From Candidatus Obscuribacterales bacterium (GTDB taxonomy: Bacteria; Cyanobacteriota; Vampirovibrionia; Obscuribacterales; Obscuribacteraceae): DNA of 53,419 nucleotides. The stretch lies in assembly GCA_021732025.1 (NCBI GenBank), contig JAKFVU010000048.1, positions 1 through 53,419 on the forward strand, read 5' to 3'. Below are positions 16,516 to 24,555 of this stretch, piece by piece. The translations under genes were made by a program, and so were the position numbers. The notes beneath the pieces were generated by a model that saw nothing but the letters and a program-made list of their open reading frames with translations, was not told the origin of the DNA and did not search any database. Within the stretch, counting starts at the first letter, position 1. Every line of letters begins with the position of its first letter.

Positions 16516-16848
16516 ATGAGCAGATTTCTAGAAGGATTGGTGGTTGGTGGAGTGCTTGGCTACATAGTCGGTATTCTGTCTGCACCAAAATCAGGCGCAG
16601 AGCTGAGACAGCAAATTGCTGATAATTCTGAAGACCTGTATAAACAGGCATCTGACTCGCTTGTTGATGTGCGCGAAAAAACTGGCACAGTCATTACTGA
16701 AGCTAAGAGCAAGAGCACTGAAGTATTCAAAAAGGCCTCTGACTCTGTAGTCGGAACCAAAGATCAGATTACCCAGAAGCTGCAAGAGCTAGCTGGTCAG
16801 AGCACCAAGGTAATGGTAGACGATGTGGAAAGTGCCACTTCGGGCTGA
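16516..16848 (+). CDS. Second YtxH-domain protein
   Basis: A 110-residue protein beginning with a short membrane segment (LEGLVVGGVLGYIVGIL) directly followed by SAPKSGAELRQQIADN, the YtxH signature, and then a helical region with repeated SDSLVDVREKT / SDSVVGTKDQI pattern. A TAGGAG site precedes the ATG at good spacing. It is paralogous to the gene at 15650-15997 and lies in the same operon. Role is unknown. Confidence 0.78.
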   Translation: MSRFLEGLVVGGVLGYIVGILSAPKSGAELRQQIADNSEDLYKQASDSLVDVREKTGTVITEAKSKSTEVFKKASDSVVGTKDQITQKLQELAGQSTKVMVDDVESATSG

Positions 16849-16867
16849 TATTTAGAGATTTAGGAAT

Positions 16868-17623
16868 TTGAAGAAAAAGGAATCCAGCCCAAAGCGGCTG
16901 CTAAGGCTCAATAGAGCTTTAGCAGCTTGTGGCATTTGCTCTCGACGCAAAGCCGACGTTTTCATTGCCGATGGCCTTGTGCGCGTTAACGGAGAGACAG
17001 TCACTGACTTCAATCGCGTGGTTGATTTAGGCAGAGACAAGCTTTCAGTTGACGGCACACCGTTGCAAAAAAAACGCCTAGATTATGTTGTCATGAACAA
17101 GCCAAAGGGCGTGGTTGTCACCTGTGACGATGAGCGCGGTAGGCGCACCGTAATTGATCTTCTCCCTGAAGAGTTGATGCATTTGAAACCCGTAGGGCGG
17201 CTCGACTCAGATTCAGAAGGCCTTTTGCTCCTGACCAATGATGGAGATATGGCTCGCTACCTGACTCATCCCTCTCACGAAGTGCCTAAGTTATACCGGG
17301 TCAACGTCGAAGGCGACATATCGAAAAACGCCATTACAGCTTTACGTCAGGGTGTGCGGTTGTCAGAGGGCGTGACCGAGCCAGCATTTGTTCGCAAAAT
17401 TTCTGCTAATGCTAAGTATTCGCAGCTCGAAATTGAGTTACGCGAGGGTAAGAATCGGCAAATCAGGCGGATGTTAGCGCAAGTTGGTTACAGAGTAACG
17501 CGTTTGGTCAGGGTTGCCATTGGTGGGTTACAATTAAGTCAACTGGAATCCGGATCATGGCGTCGTCTTAACAATCAGGAGCTTGCGCTTTTGCAACCTT
17601 CTGAAGCTGACAAAAGCTTTTAA
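16868..17623 (+). CDS. Pseudouridine synthase of the RsuA/RluB family
   Basis: Isomerises a uridine in ribosomal RNA (RluB type acts on 23S rRNA helix 93; RsuA type on 16S). The 251-residue protein has an S4 RNA-binding domain (LRLNRALAACGICSRRKADVFIADGLVRVNG), the catalytic motif VGRLDSDSEGLLLLTNDG with the essential Asp in RLDSDSEG, and the C-terminal motif LREGKNRQIRRMLAQVGY. TTG at 16868 is the likely start, with TAGGAA upstream. The target base cannot be decided here; RluB is more likely by length and motifs. Confidence 0.92.
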   Translation: MKKKESSPKRLLRLNRALAACGICSRRKADVFIADGLVRVNGETVTDFNRVVDLGRDKLSVDGTPLQKKRLDYVVMNKPKGVVVTCDDERGRRTVIDLLPEELMHLKPVGRLDSDSEGLLLLTNDGDMARYLTHPSHEVPKLYRVNVEGDISKNAITALRQGVRLSEGVTEPAFVRKISANAKYSQLEIELREGKNRQIRRMLAQVGYRVTRLVRVAIGGLQLSQLESGSWRRLNNQELALLQPSEADKSF

Positions 17624-17692
17624 ATAGTTGTTAGGCGTCTTCTTCTACCTTTCTATTTTTACTTACTGAACCGTCACTTACTGGATGCATAA

Positions 17693-18745
17693 ATGTCGTT
17701 TGAGCAAATTGGGCAGAAACTCAAAGTCGCAAGGGAAGGTCAGAGCCTATCCGTAGGCCAAGTCTATGACCGCACAAAGATTCCTGTAAATCATATCGAT
17801 GCTTTAGAGAGTGGTCGCCTTGATGACCTACCAGAGCCTGTTTATGTAGCCGGTTTTATCAAACGTTATGGCGATATGCTTGGCCTCAATGGTCAAAGTT
17901 TGGCCGATGAATTCAAACGGGTAGGTCAACCAGTAGTTGAGAATGGTCGTGGCCTTTTCAATCGTGGTGGTGGCGTACAGCAAGCTGTGGCGCCTATTGT
18001 GTATGTCTCCAAGCCGCGTGTTGAGACCGAAGCACCAAGTTTCACCAAAACATTTTTCTACCCTAGTTTGCTCTTAGTTGCTGTTCTCGGTGTTGTCTGT
18101 GGTTTAGGTGCGTGGTACCAGTCGCAGATGAATACGCAAGATCCAGGGCTTTTGGCGCTTGGTCGCTCTGCCGAGCGCTTCAACCCAGCTCAGATACCAG
18201 CTACTGGGGTCGCTCCTGCTGCTGCTGTAGTAGCTAATGGTGCAGCACCTGTTTCAACAGACAACAAAATTGCTCTATCAGCCAGTCAGCATGTTTGGGT
18301 AGAAGTAAAGTCGGTTGCCTCAGGCCAGTCGCTATTTACCGGCTATTTAGAAATGGGTGAGCGGCGCGACTTCCAAGATGCTCAAGGTTTAAGAGTAAGA
18401 GCCGGCAATGGCGGCAGCTTAACTGTAGATTATTTAGGTAAGAGTGAAGCCTTTGGTTTACCAGGCAAAATTGCTGAGCGTGTCTTCGCTAGTACCCCAG
18501 CACCAGCTGCGGCTGGAGCAGATGCCGCGGCTGTGGCCAGCGGCGACGTGAAGCCTGCTGTAACAACTGTAAAGTGGAAACCAGCGGTGCGAAAAACAAC
18601 TACAGATGGCTCTGTGAGCCAAGGGCGCCGTTCTCGACGTTCTGAAGAAGGTACCCGCGACATTCCAGGCTTCTCATCTGGCGGCGGTACTCGATCTATC
18701 GATGTGCCATACCGCTACAATGATGGACGTCTTGATAACGACTAA
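17693..18745 (+). CDS. RodZ-like cytoskeletal/HTH membrane protein
   Basis: A 350-residue protein with an N-terminal helix-turn-helix domain of the RodZ type (IGQKLKVAREGQSLSVGQV, then ALESGRLDDLPEPVYVAGFIKRYGDMLG), a membrane helix at about 120-142, an Ala/Pro-rich linker, and a periplasmic DUF4115 domain (HVWVEVKSVASGQSLFTGYL through GLPGKIAERVF). RodZ links MreB filaments to the envelope. The protein ends in a basic, Ser/Gly-rich tail of about 80 residues not typical of RodZ. It precedes rimO, while the mre genes are 8 kb away. Confidence 0.86.
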   Translation: MSFEQIGQKLKVAREGQSLSVGQVYDRTKIPVNHIDALESGRLDDLPEPVYVAGFIKRYGDMLGLNGQSLADEFKRVGQPVVENGRGLFNRGGGVQQAVAPIVYVSKPRVETEAPSFTKTFFYPSLLLVAVLGVVCGLGAWYQSQMNTQDPGLLALGRSAERFNPAQIPATGVAPAAAVVANGAAPVSTDNKIALSASQHVWVEVKSVASGQSLFTGYLEMGERRDFQDAQGLRVRAGNGGSLTVDYLGKSEAFGLPGKIAERVFASTPAPAAAGADAAAVASGDVKPAVTTVKWKPAVRKTTTDGSVSQGRRSRRSEEGTRDIPGFSSGGGTRSIDVPYRYNDGRLDND

Positions 18746-18784
18746 CTTGATAGCGTTCAAGATATAGCGCGGAGAAAGTGAGAA

Positions 18785-20194
18785 ATGCGTAACCCCAAGA
18801 TTGGGGTGGTGTCTTTGGGTTGTCCCAAGAATGCCACTGATACTGAAGTAATGCTAGGCCTTTTAAATGAGGCTGGGTTCGAAGTCACTTTTGACAATGA
18901 TGAAGCAGAGTTGTGTCTCGTTAACACCTGCTCGTTCATTGGTGATGCCCGCAAAGAATCTGTTCGCACCTTAGTTGAGTTAGCTGACCAAGGTAAAGAG
19001 CTAATCATTGCTGGCTGTCTGGCCCAGCACTTCAAAGAAGAATTGCTCACCGAAATACCTGAAGCGCGAGCTGTTGTAGGTACTGGTGACATCACCAAAA
19101 TCGTTGATGTAATCAAAGCCGTCGCCCGCGATTCATCGCTTCGCTTGGTTGAAGTGAGCGATGTGCCTAACAATTATGATGATGAAGTTCTCCCGCGTAT
19201 GGCCACAGGAGTTGGTGCTTCTGCCTATTTGAAAATTGCTGAAGGCTGTGACCATGCCTGCACCTTCTGCATTATTCCGCTGCTACGTGGCAAGTTCCGT
19301 TCGCGCACCATCGAGTCGTTGGTCAAAGAAGCACGCATACTTGTTAAAGGTGGCGTCAAAGAAATCATTTTGGTCTCTCAAGATTCGAGCTATTACGGTC
19401 TCGATATCTATAGCAAAATGGCCCTACCTGAGCTTCTTGAAGCCTTGCATGAAATTGAAGACTTAGACTGGATTCGCATCATGTATTGCTATCCAACTGA
19501 AACCAATAGAGCACTGCTTGAAACCATCAAGCGCTTGCCTAAAGTGGTGAAGTATGTCGACATTCCACTCCAGCACTCGCATCCTTCTGTCTTGTCGGCA
19601 ATGGCTCGGCCAAGAAATCCTGAAAAAGTTATGGACTTGATCAGAGAAGTTTTGCCTGAAGCGACCATACGCTCTACTTTTATCGTCGGCTTCCCTGGCG
19701 AAACCGACGAGCACTTCGAACATCTTGTTCAGTTCATCGAGAAATATCGTTTCGATCGCCTTGGTGTCTTTACCTACTCCAAGCAGATGGAAGTGCCTTC
19801 TGGTCACATGGATAGCCAGCTCACTGAGAAAGTAAAGAAAGCTAGGCGCAATCGCATTATGCGCTTGCAGCACGATATTGCTTTTGCTTCGAACAAAGCC
19901 ATGGTTGGCCAAGTGATACCAGTATTGATTGAGAGTTTCGATGAGAGCAAAAAGCTCTACATCGGCCGCAGTCAAGGCGATGCCCCCGGCATCGACAATC
20001 AGGTCTACGTGCGCGAATCTGCTGATGCACCGATTTATATGGCCGAAGTGAATATGGTGCTGGTTGAAGAAGCGAAGCCTTACGATTTGATTGGTGTCGC
20101 CTATAGTGGCACGACCGCTGCGCCGGGAATGATACAGGTTGCTGGGCAAGAGCTAGAAAAAGGGCTTGTTACGCCGGTTTCAATTTCTCGCTAG
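18785..20194 (+). CDS. rimO: Ribosomal protein S12 methylthiotransferase
   Basis: Radical SAM enzyme that adds a methylthio group to an Asp of ribosomal protein S12. The N-terminal domain carries cysteines in SLGCPKNATDTE, VNTCSFIGDA and AGCLAQ for one [4Fe-4S] cluster; the radical SAM cluster motif is CDHACTFC; a TRAM domain closes the 469-residue protein. LGCPKNATDTE and IPLLRGKFRSR point to RimO rather than MiaB. It begins 39 bp after the RodZ-like gene, behind GGAGAAAG. Confidence 0.95.
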   Translation: MRNPKIGVVSLGCPKNATDTEVMLGLLNEAGFEVTFDNDEAELCLVNTCSFIGDARKESVRTLVELADQGKELIIAGCLAQHFKEELLTEIPEARAVVGTGDITKIVDVIKAVARDSSLRLVEVSDVPNNYDDEVLPRMATGVGASAYLKIAEGCDHACTFCIIPLLRGKFRSRTIESLVKEARILVKGGVKEIILVSQDSSYYGLDIYSKMALPELLEALHEIEDLDWIRIMYCYPTETNRALLETIKRLPKVVKYVDIPLQHSHPSVLSAMARPRNPEKVMDLIREVLPEATIRSTFIVGFPGETDEHFEHLVQFIEKYRFDRLGVFTYSKQMEVPSGHMDSQLTEKVKKARRNRIMRLQHDIAFASNKAMVGQVIPVLIESFDESKKLYIGRSQGDAPGIDNQVYVRESADAPIYMAEVNMVLVEEAKPYDLIGVAYSGTTAAPGMIQVAGQELEKGLVTPVSISR

Positions 20195-20216
20195 GGTGAA
20201 GCTGTAGGCTAATTCT

Positions 20217-21449
20217 ATGTCTGGTTTATCAGCTTGCTGCAAGTGGCTTTTGGTTGGTCTGTGTTTCGCTTGGCTCTTCACTGTCTTGCCCGCAAACGTG
20301 GCGGCACTGCGCTTTGGCGTTGCAGTCTTGCTGCTGCTTTGGGCTTTGAGTGGTCCTTTTGTACTTTCGTGGTGCATGGTTGATCTGGCTGGTTGGGCTT
20401 TTCACCAAGGCTATTATTCATTGGCCTGCAATCTAGCCCGTTTGGGTGTGCAGATTGACAGTGCTGTTCGCCCCTTGGTACAGCTAGCAGGGTTAAGCGA
20501 TTCTCCCTTTGCTGCCTTTAATTCACTCAACCTTGCTAATTCTGAAATGGTTGGTGGGCGATTTACTTTGGCCAAAGAAAGATTGACAGCAGCTCTTGAG
20601 CAGTCAGACTGTATGGCAGCCATGCCGGCTACAAGTTCTGTGACGCCATTTGTATTGAGTCATCTGGCTACTGTTGAGCAGTGCCTTGGAAATTTTGAAC
20701 AAGCCCATTCATTTCTAACTCGCTCGATAAATTTAAAAAGCAATAGCTTGAAAGACTGCGAAAGCTCAGGCGAAAAACTTGCCCTAGAACGTGCCATAGC
20801 TGCCGACCGCCACGCCTTAGGTGGCTTCTATGATAAGAGGCTTGCCTACGCTGAAGCTGAGAAAAACTATTTGGCAGCTCTAGACCTTTTAGATCAATCG
20901 GTTGATGTCAAAGGAGAGCTTCTAGACTGGGAAAATGAGATGCGTGGTAGCTTCGTGAACGGCCTAGGTGAGTTTTATTTGCGTCAAGGAAAAGTCGATT
21001 TGGCAGAGCCACTATTGCGCCAGGCCTTTGACTTAAGAAGTTCACGCTTTTCTGCTAACCATCCAATAATGTCGTCTTCGTATGACGCACTCGGTAGGCT
21101 CGAGACGATAAAAGGTAATCTTGTTGAAGCTAATTCGCTACTAAAGCGCGCCTATAAAATTCGCCTGCACTATTGCAAAGACAATTTGTCTGATTTGGCA
21201 GACACTCAAATATCACTCGCCAAATTGAAGCAAGTGCAAGGCCAAGAGGCAGAAGCTGAGTTGCTTCTGCGTCAAGCTCTAGAGGCCAAGGAGAATGTTT
21301 TCGGACCTTGCCACCCTGACTTGGCCGAAGTCTTAGAGGCCCTTTGCCTGTCACTTTCAAGCCAAGAACATAGAGATAGCGAAGTGGCTTTGCTACAAGA
21401 AAGGGCTCGCCTTATTCGTTCAAATTATGCCCTAGAGCCATCAAATTGA
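20217..21449 (+). CDS. Tetratricopeptide repeat protein with N-terminal membrane segments
   Basis: A 410-residue protein. The first 70 residues have two hydrophobic stretches (WLLVGLCFAWLFTVLPANVAAL and GVAVLLLLWALSGPFVLSWCM). The rest is helical, with kinesin-light-chain-like TPR units of about 42 residues, for example AEKNYLAALDLLDQS, AEPLLRQAFDLRSSRF and AELLLRQALEAKENVFGPCHPDLAEVL. This is a protein-binding scaffold facing one side of the membrane; partners are unknown. It starts 22 bp after rimO. Its last 9 bp overlap the convergent J-domain gene. Confidence 0.78.
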   Translation: MSGLSACCKWLLVGLCFAWLFTVLPANVAALRFGVAVLLLLWALSGPFVLSWCMVDLAGWAFHQGYYSLACNLARLGVQIDSAVRPLVQLAGLSDSPFAAFNSLNLANSEMVGGRFTLAKERLTAALEQSDCMAAMPATSSVTPFVLSHLATVEQCLGNFEQAHSFLTRSINLKSNSLKDCESSGEKLALERAIAADRHALGGFYDKRLAYAEAEKNYLAALDLLDQSVDVKGELLDWENEMRGSFVNGLGEFYLRQGKVDLAEPLLRQAFDLRSSRFSANHPIMSSSYDALGRLETIKGNLVEANSLLKRAYKIRLHYCKDNLSDLADTQISLAKLKQVQGQEAEAELLLRQALEAKENVFGPCHPDLAEVLEALCLSLSSQEHRDSEVALLQERARLIRSNYALEPSN

Positions 21450-22136
21450 TTTTGAAACTTGTAGGGCTCGCGATGAGTGTTCGCGCGCTATTTTGAATAA
21501 GTTGTCGGCCATGGCTAGATGGTCATAGTCGAAGTTTTGGCAAAAGTACTGAAGCTCTTCTAGGCCGTCTGCTGCTTGGGCAATGGCGTGGCGCATCCAT
21601 TGCAGAGCCGGTTTGAGTGTAAGCGGTGGTGGGTTGTCTGTGAATTCATTACTAGCCTTGAGCAAGGTTTTTTCAATTTCGTCAACATATTGGGCAAATT
21701 CTTCTAAGAGTTTGTCGTCATAAATGTCTTGCGAAAGGGCACTTAGACGTTGTTTGTACTTCGATAGTATAGACTCGATAGAGCGCCGCAGCGGGTGAAA
21801 AACTTGCCTGAGATAGCGCTCTCTGGCCTTCTCTTCATCAAGCGAGTCTTGCACACTGGTGGGCATGTGCATGCCAGTGCGAGGCTTCGTGCGAATTACA
21901 ACCGAATCATAGTGCGCCCTTTTTTCGCTGTCCATCAAGGTCTCATAGGCCTCATTGATGGACATCATCTGTTCAGTTTCGGTCATTACTTGGTTGTCGG
22001 GCTTGGCCTGAAATGACAAATCTGGGTGCACGGCTTTAACAAGCTTGCGGTAGGCTTGCTTGATTTCGGCCTGGCTGGCATTGGTGTTCGTGGCCAGGCC
22101 GAGAATTTCGTAGTGGTTGGTTTTCTTACGAGCCAT
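21441..22136 (-). CDS. J-domain (DnaJ-like) co-chaperone, interrupted operon member
   Basis: A 231-residue protein with an N-terminal J domain (residues 6-78) containing the HPD motif (VHPDLSF) needed to stimulate Hsp70 ATPase, and a C-terminal helical region without zinc fingers or the DnaJ substrate domain. It is thus a specialised class C co-chaperone. Its start codon and first codons (MARK) lie inside the left 24-bp repeat of the integrated element, so its natural upstream neighbour is now about 10.4 kb away at 32547. No ribosome binding site precedes the ATG; the sequence immediately before it is TATAATTAGCCC. Confidence 0.88.
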   Translation of the reverse strand: MARKKTNHYEILGLATNTNASQAEIKQAYRKLVKAVHPDLSFQAKPDNQVMTETEQMMSINEAYETLMDSEKRAHYDSVVIRTKPRTGMHMPTSVQDSLDEEKARERYLRQVFHPLRRSIESILSKYKQRLSALSQDIYDDKLLEEFAQYVDEIEKTLLKASNEFTDNPPPLTLKPALQWMRHAIAQAADGLEELQYFCQNFDYDHLAMADNLFKIAREHSSRALQVSKSI

Positions 22137-22148
22137 GGGCTAATTATA
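22125..22148. repeat. attL: left 24-bp direct repeat
   Basis: Identical over 24 bases to 32523-32546. On the minus strand it reads TATAATTAGCCC followed by ATGGCTCGTAAG, that is, the start codon and first four codons of the J-domain gene. Bases differ immediately outside on both sides, so 24 bp is the full identity. Confidence 0.95.
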
Positions 22149-22294
22149 GATTTGTGACCGGATTGTAGTTCACGTTTCCATTTCGTACCTTACAGAGTAT
22201 CACAGGTGCTGATTCTCGCAGTTTAGGCTTTTACTCATTGTCTATTTTTGTCATTCTGTAATCTACGTGGCATCTACATGGAGGATAAACAGGT

Positions 22295-23347
22295 ATGGCA
22301 AGAATAAGGTTGACCGTCAAGGAAGTGGCAAAGCTCAAGGCGAATCTGCCAAAAGAAAAAGGAGACAAGCGTTCTACCGGGACAGTGATTTGATAGGTTT
22401 CGGCATTCGGGCGACACAATTGAGAGCTACACATATAGTAGAGAGCTGTAGGCAAAGATGGTCCCAATAAGCGCATCGAGATAGGTGACGTTGGTCTAGT
22501 GCCGATTGATGAAGCACGGCAACTAGCTCGTGAGCTGCTCGGTAAATTAGTAGCAGGAATCGACCCAACACAGCCTGAACGTCAAGCTGTAGTTCCGACA
22601 TTACGAGTAGCAGTTGCTGATTACTTGGAGCGTGATTTGAGGGAAAGCACGAGAAAATGGTACAGGTATTGGTCTACAAAATGGCTTGGCGACTGGCTTG
22701 AACTGCCAATTGTCGAGATAACAGAATTGATGGGTATTACTCGGAACAAAGGGATCGACTTACCCAACAGCGACAAACCTGCGAAGAATCAAACCAATGG
22801 CGGGAAGACGCAGATGGCGCAAGTTATGACATTTCTGAAAGCCGTTCTGAATTACGCCAAGAATCGCTACAAGAACGAAGATTTTACGAAGATTCTATCT
22901 ACCAATCCATGCGCGATACTAACCGAATTCAAAGAGCAACATCGCATCGCTCCGCGAAAAAACTTTGTCTCTGCTTCGCAGTTACCCGCCAACTTTGTTG
23001 CAGTGAGACAGCTTGAGCAAATCGAAAAAGCCTATGAACTAGCTCAGCGAAATTTGCCGCGACCAAAAGGGACAGAAAAAATTAGTGAACGCGAGGACAT
23101 GCTTAAACTCAGTGCTAAATACACGCCGATGTTCGACGAATTCACAGTAGGTGATGGCGAGAGCGTCTTTGGTATTTCTAACCGAACTTCCGCTCGAAAA
23201 CTTGAACAGCTACACCGCGCGAGAAAGCTTGGCAAAAGTGGTGGCAAAGCGGGTCAGCGAGCTAATTATTGGATATTGCAGAAGACGACAGAGCAACTTC
23301 AGGCCGAGGATATTTTGGGCTTAGTTCACCCGTCGAAGCTGACCTAG
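22295..23347 (+). pseudogene. Broken P4-type tyrosine integrase fused to a winged-helix tail
   Basis: The reading begins at ATG 22295 (MARIRLTVKEVAKLKANL), typical of the arm-binding domain of P4-like integrases. It stops in its own frame at 22391, while the domain continues in the next frame (FYRDSDLIGFGIRAT) and then returns to the first frame before 22499 (GKDGPNKRIEIGDVG, IDEARQLARELLGKLVAGIDP). So two compensating frameshifts lie within about 100 bp. From 22600 a core-binding domain follows. At about 23000 the integrase similarity ends (RKNFVSASQLPANF) and the catalytic R-HxxR-Y region is absent. Instead a winged-helix segment appears (FTVGDGESVFGISNRTSARKLEQL), of the kind found at the end of element-borne helicase/primase proteins. 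The likely cause is an internal deletion. Confidence 0.78.
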
Positions 23348-23350
23348 TAA

Positions 23351-23445
23351 ACCTGGTCACCTCGCCAAACGGCTTGCCAGGTTGTGGCCAGGCATCAAAT
23401 GTAATGGTGGTAAGCGATAGCAGAAAAGCTTGCCACCTGGTCACC
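23351..23445. repeat. Two copies of ACCTGGTCACC
   Basis: ACCTGGTCACC occurs at 23351-23361 and 23435-23445. Related copies are at 24443-24458 (GTGACCAGGTGACCAG) and 26199-26209 (GGTCACCTGGT). The copies lie outside intact genes in the left half of the element, near the primase gene. They might be iteron-like binding sites or remnants of a repeated coding segment (the frame here reads LVNLVTS and HLVTEND). Confidence 0.45.
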
Positions 23446-23494
23446 GAAAACGACCCCCCTCTTTTCTCAATACTTTTTTAGAAGAAATCAACAG

Positions 23495-24136
23495 ATGGAT
23501 ACAAGCTCGATAGGTGATGAATCGCTAAATAAATATCTAGAACTCTTGGCCAACAGAGGAGATGTGTTTTACGCATACAGACAGAATGGACCAGGTTGGA
23601 GGATGGAAAAAGGAGAATTAACGGTCAAGCATGTTCGGGCACCATTCGAAGGCACCACAATTTTAAGTTTCCCTGCACTATCGACAGATGGTACTTGCAA
23701 GTGGCTCGGTTTCGATTTCGATGACATATCTCTCAATCCTTATAGGTTAAAAAATACACTTGTCCAAAGTGGCTACCGTGTACTGCATGACAGTAGGCGA
23801 GAAGACCGGGACGGACACTTATTACTGTTATTTGATAGACCGGTAAAGAGTAGTTATGTTCGACGGTTCGCACAAGAGTTTTTAGCGCATACTGGTGTAA
23901 CTGCGGGCGGTGCTCTTGAGGTCTTCCCTAAACAGGATGAAATAAAAGAAGGAAGTATAGGCAATGGACTGAGGATGCCGTTAGGAGTAAACCAAAAAAA
24001 CGCAGCAAAAGACGCTAGAGTCTGGATAGAAGGAGTAGAAAAAGACATAGAACTACAACTAAATCATCTTCTCTCTTTCCCCTTAAACTCCGGCGACCTT
24101 TATCGAGGTGATTGGCAAGGCATTGTTAGAAGCTGA
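23495..24136 (+). CDS. TOTE-like archaeo-eukaryotic primase (AEP superfamily)
   Basis: A 213-residue protein resembling the primase domain of TOTE-type and element-borne AEP primases. The first metal-binding motif is GFDFDD (D74 and D76), the second region is DGHLLLLFDRPV (H108, equivalent to the GHLWLFF pattern), and the third is EVFPKQDEIKEGSIGNGLRMPLGVN, a strong family signature. Such enzymes make primers and often prime element replication. The last about 25 residues (LNSGDLYRGDWQGIVRS) overlap the next gene in another frame, so a frameshift may have cut a longer protein. It lies between the integrase remnant and a nuclease gene on the other strand. Confidence 0.7.
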   Translation: MDTSSIGDESLNKYLELLANRGDVFYAYRQNGPGWRMEKGELTVKHVRAPFEGTTILSFPALSTDGTCKWLGFDFDDISLNPYRLKNTLVQSGYRVLHDSRREDRDGHLLLLFDRPVKSSYVRRFAQEFLAHTGVTAGGALEVFPKQDEIKEGSIGNGLRMPLGVNQKNAAKDARVWIEGVEKDIELQLNHLLSFPLNSGDLYRGDWQGIVRS

Positions 24137-24410
24137 CACAAAAAGGAGAGAAGCTAAATTCGATGTGAGTAGATTCACCGTTTGCAAGCGAGGCAGAAAG
24201 GAGAAGACTTGCTTACTCAACGTGATACCAAGCCACCTGCTGAAACGAGCACCAAAGGGTTATTACACCCGCTGTCCTCAGTGCGAACGCGAAGGGTTCG
24301 ACAGAAGCGGCACTAACTTATGGATTTCAGAAGATGGTTTTGGCCTTAAGTGCTTTAGAAACAACGGTGAACACACCACTTTAGATATACTTCGGGCTCT
24401 TTGTTCCTAA
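24108..24410 (+). CDS. Zinc-ribbon protein overlapping the primase gene
   Basis: A 100-residue reading frame, starting GTG at 24108, overlaps the end of the primase by 29 bp. The C-terminal half has a CHC2-like zinc ribbon: YYTRCPQCEREGFD and then LKCFRNNGEHTTLDILRAL, that is CxxC plus C and H about 24 to 31 residues on, similar to primase zinc modules that bind DNA. The upstream part is basic. Because the frame is open for only 7 codons before the GTG, it may be either a coupled separate subunit or the frameshifted C terminus of the primase. I lean to one ancestral protein. Confidence 0.55.
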   Translation: MIGKALLEADTKRREAKFDVSRFTVCKRGRKEKTCLLNVIPSHLLKRAPKGYYTRCPQCEREGFDRSGTNLWISEDGFGLKCFRNNGEHTTLDILRALCS

Positions 24411-24555
24411 AAATACTTGTGAAAAAAGCTAAGTGAAAAATCGTGACCAGGTGACCAGCTTTCCTGAAAATCCATACGCAGTAATGGTTTAGAGAGTGGT
24501 CATTGGCTTGCCAGGCCCGTGGCGAGGTGGCAAGGTATTAGGGCAATGTATTTTT
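24411..24555. other. Non-coding gap with GTGACCAG dyads
   Basis: No gene is supported between the zinc-ribbon stop and the convergent nuclease stop. The only structure seen is GTGACCAGGTGACCAG at 24443-24458, two overlapping copies of the element's GGTGACC motif in the opposite orientation to those at 23351 and 23435. Confidence 0.4.
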
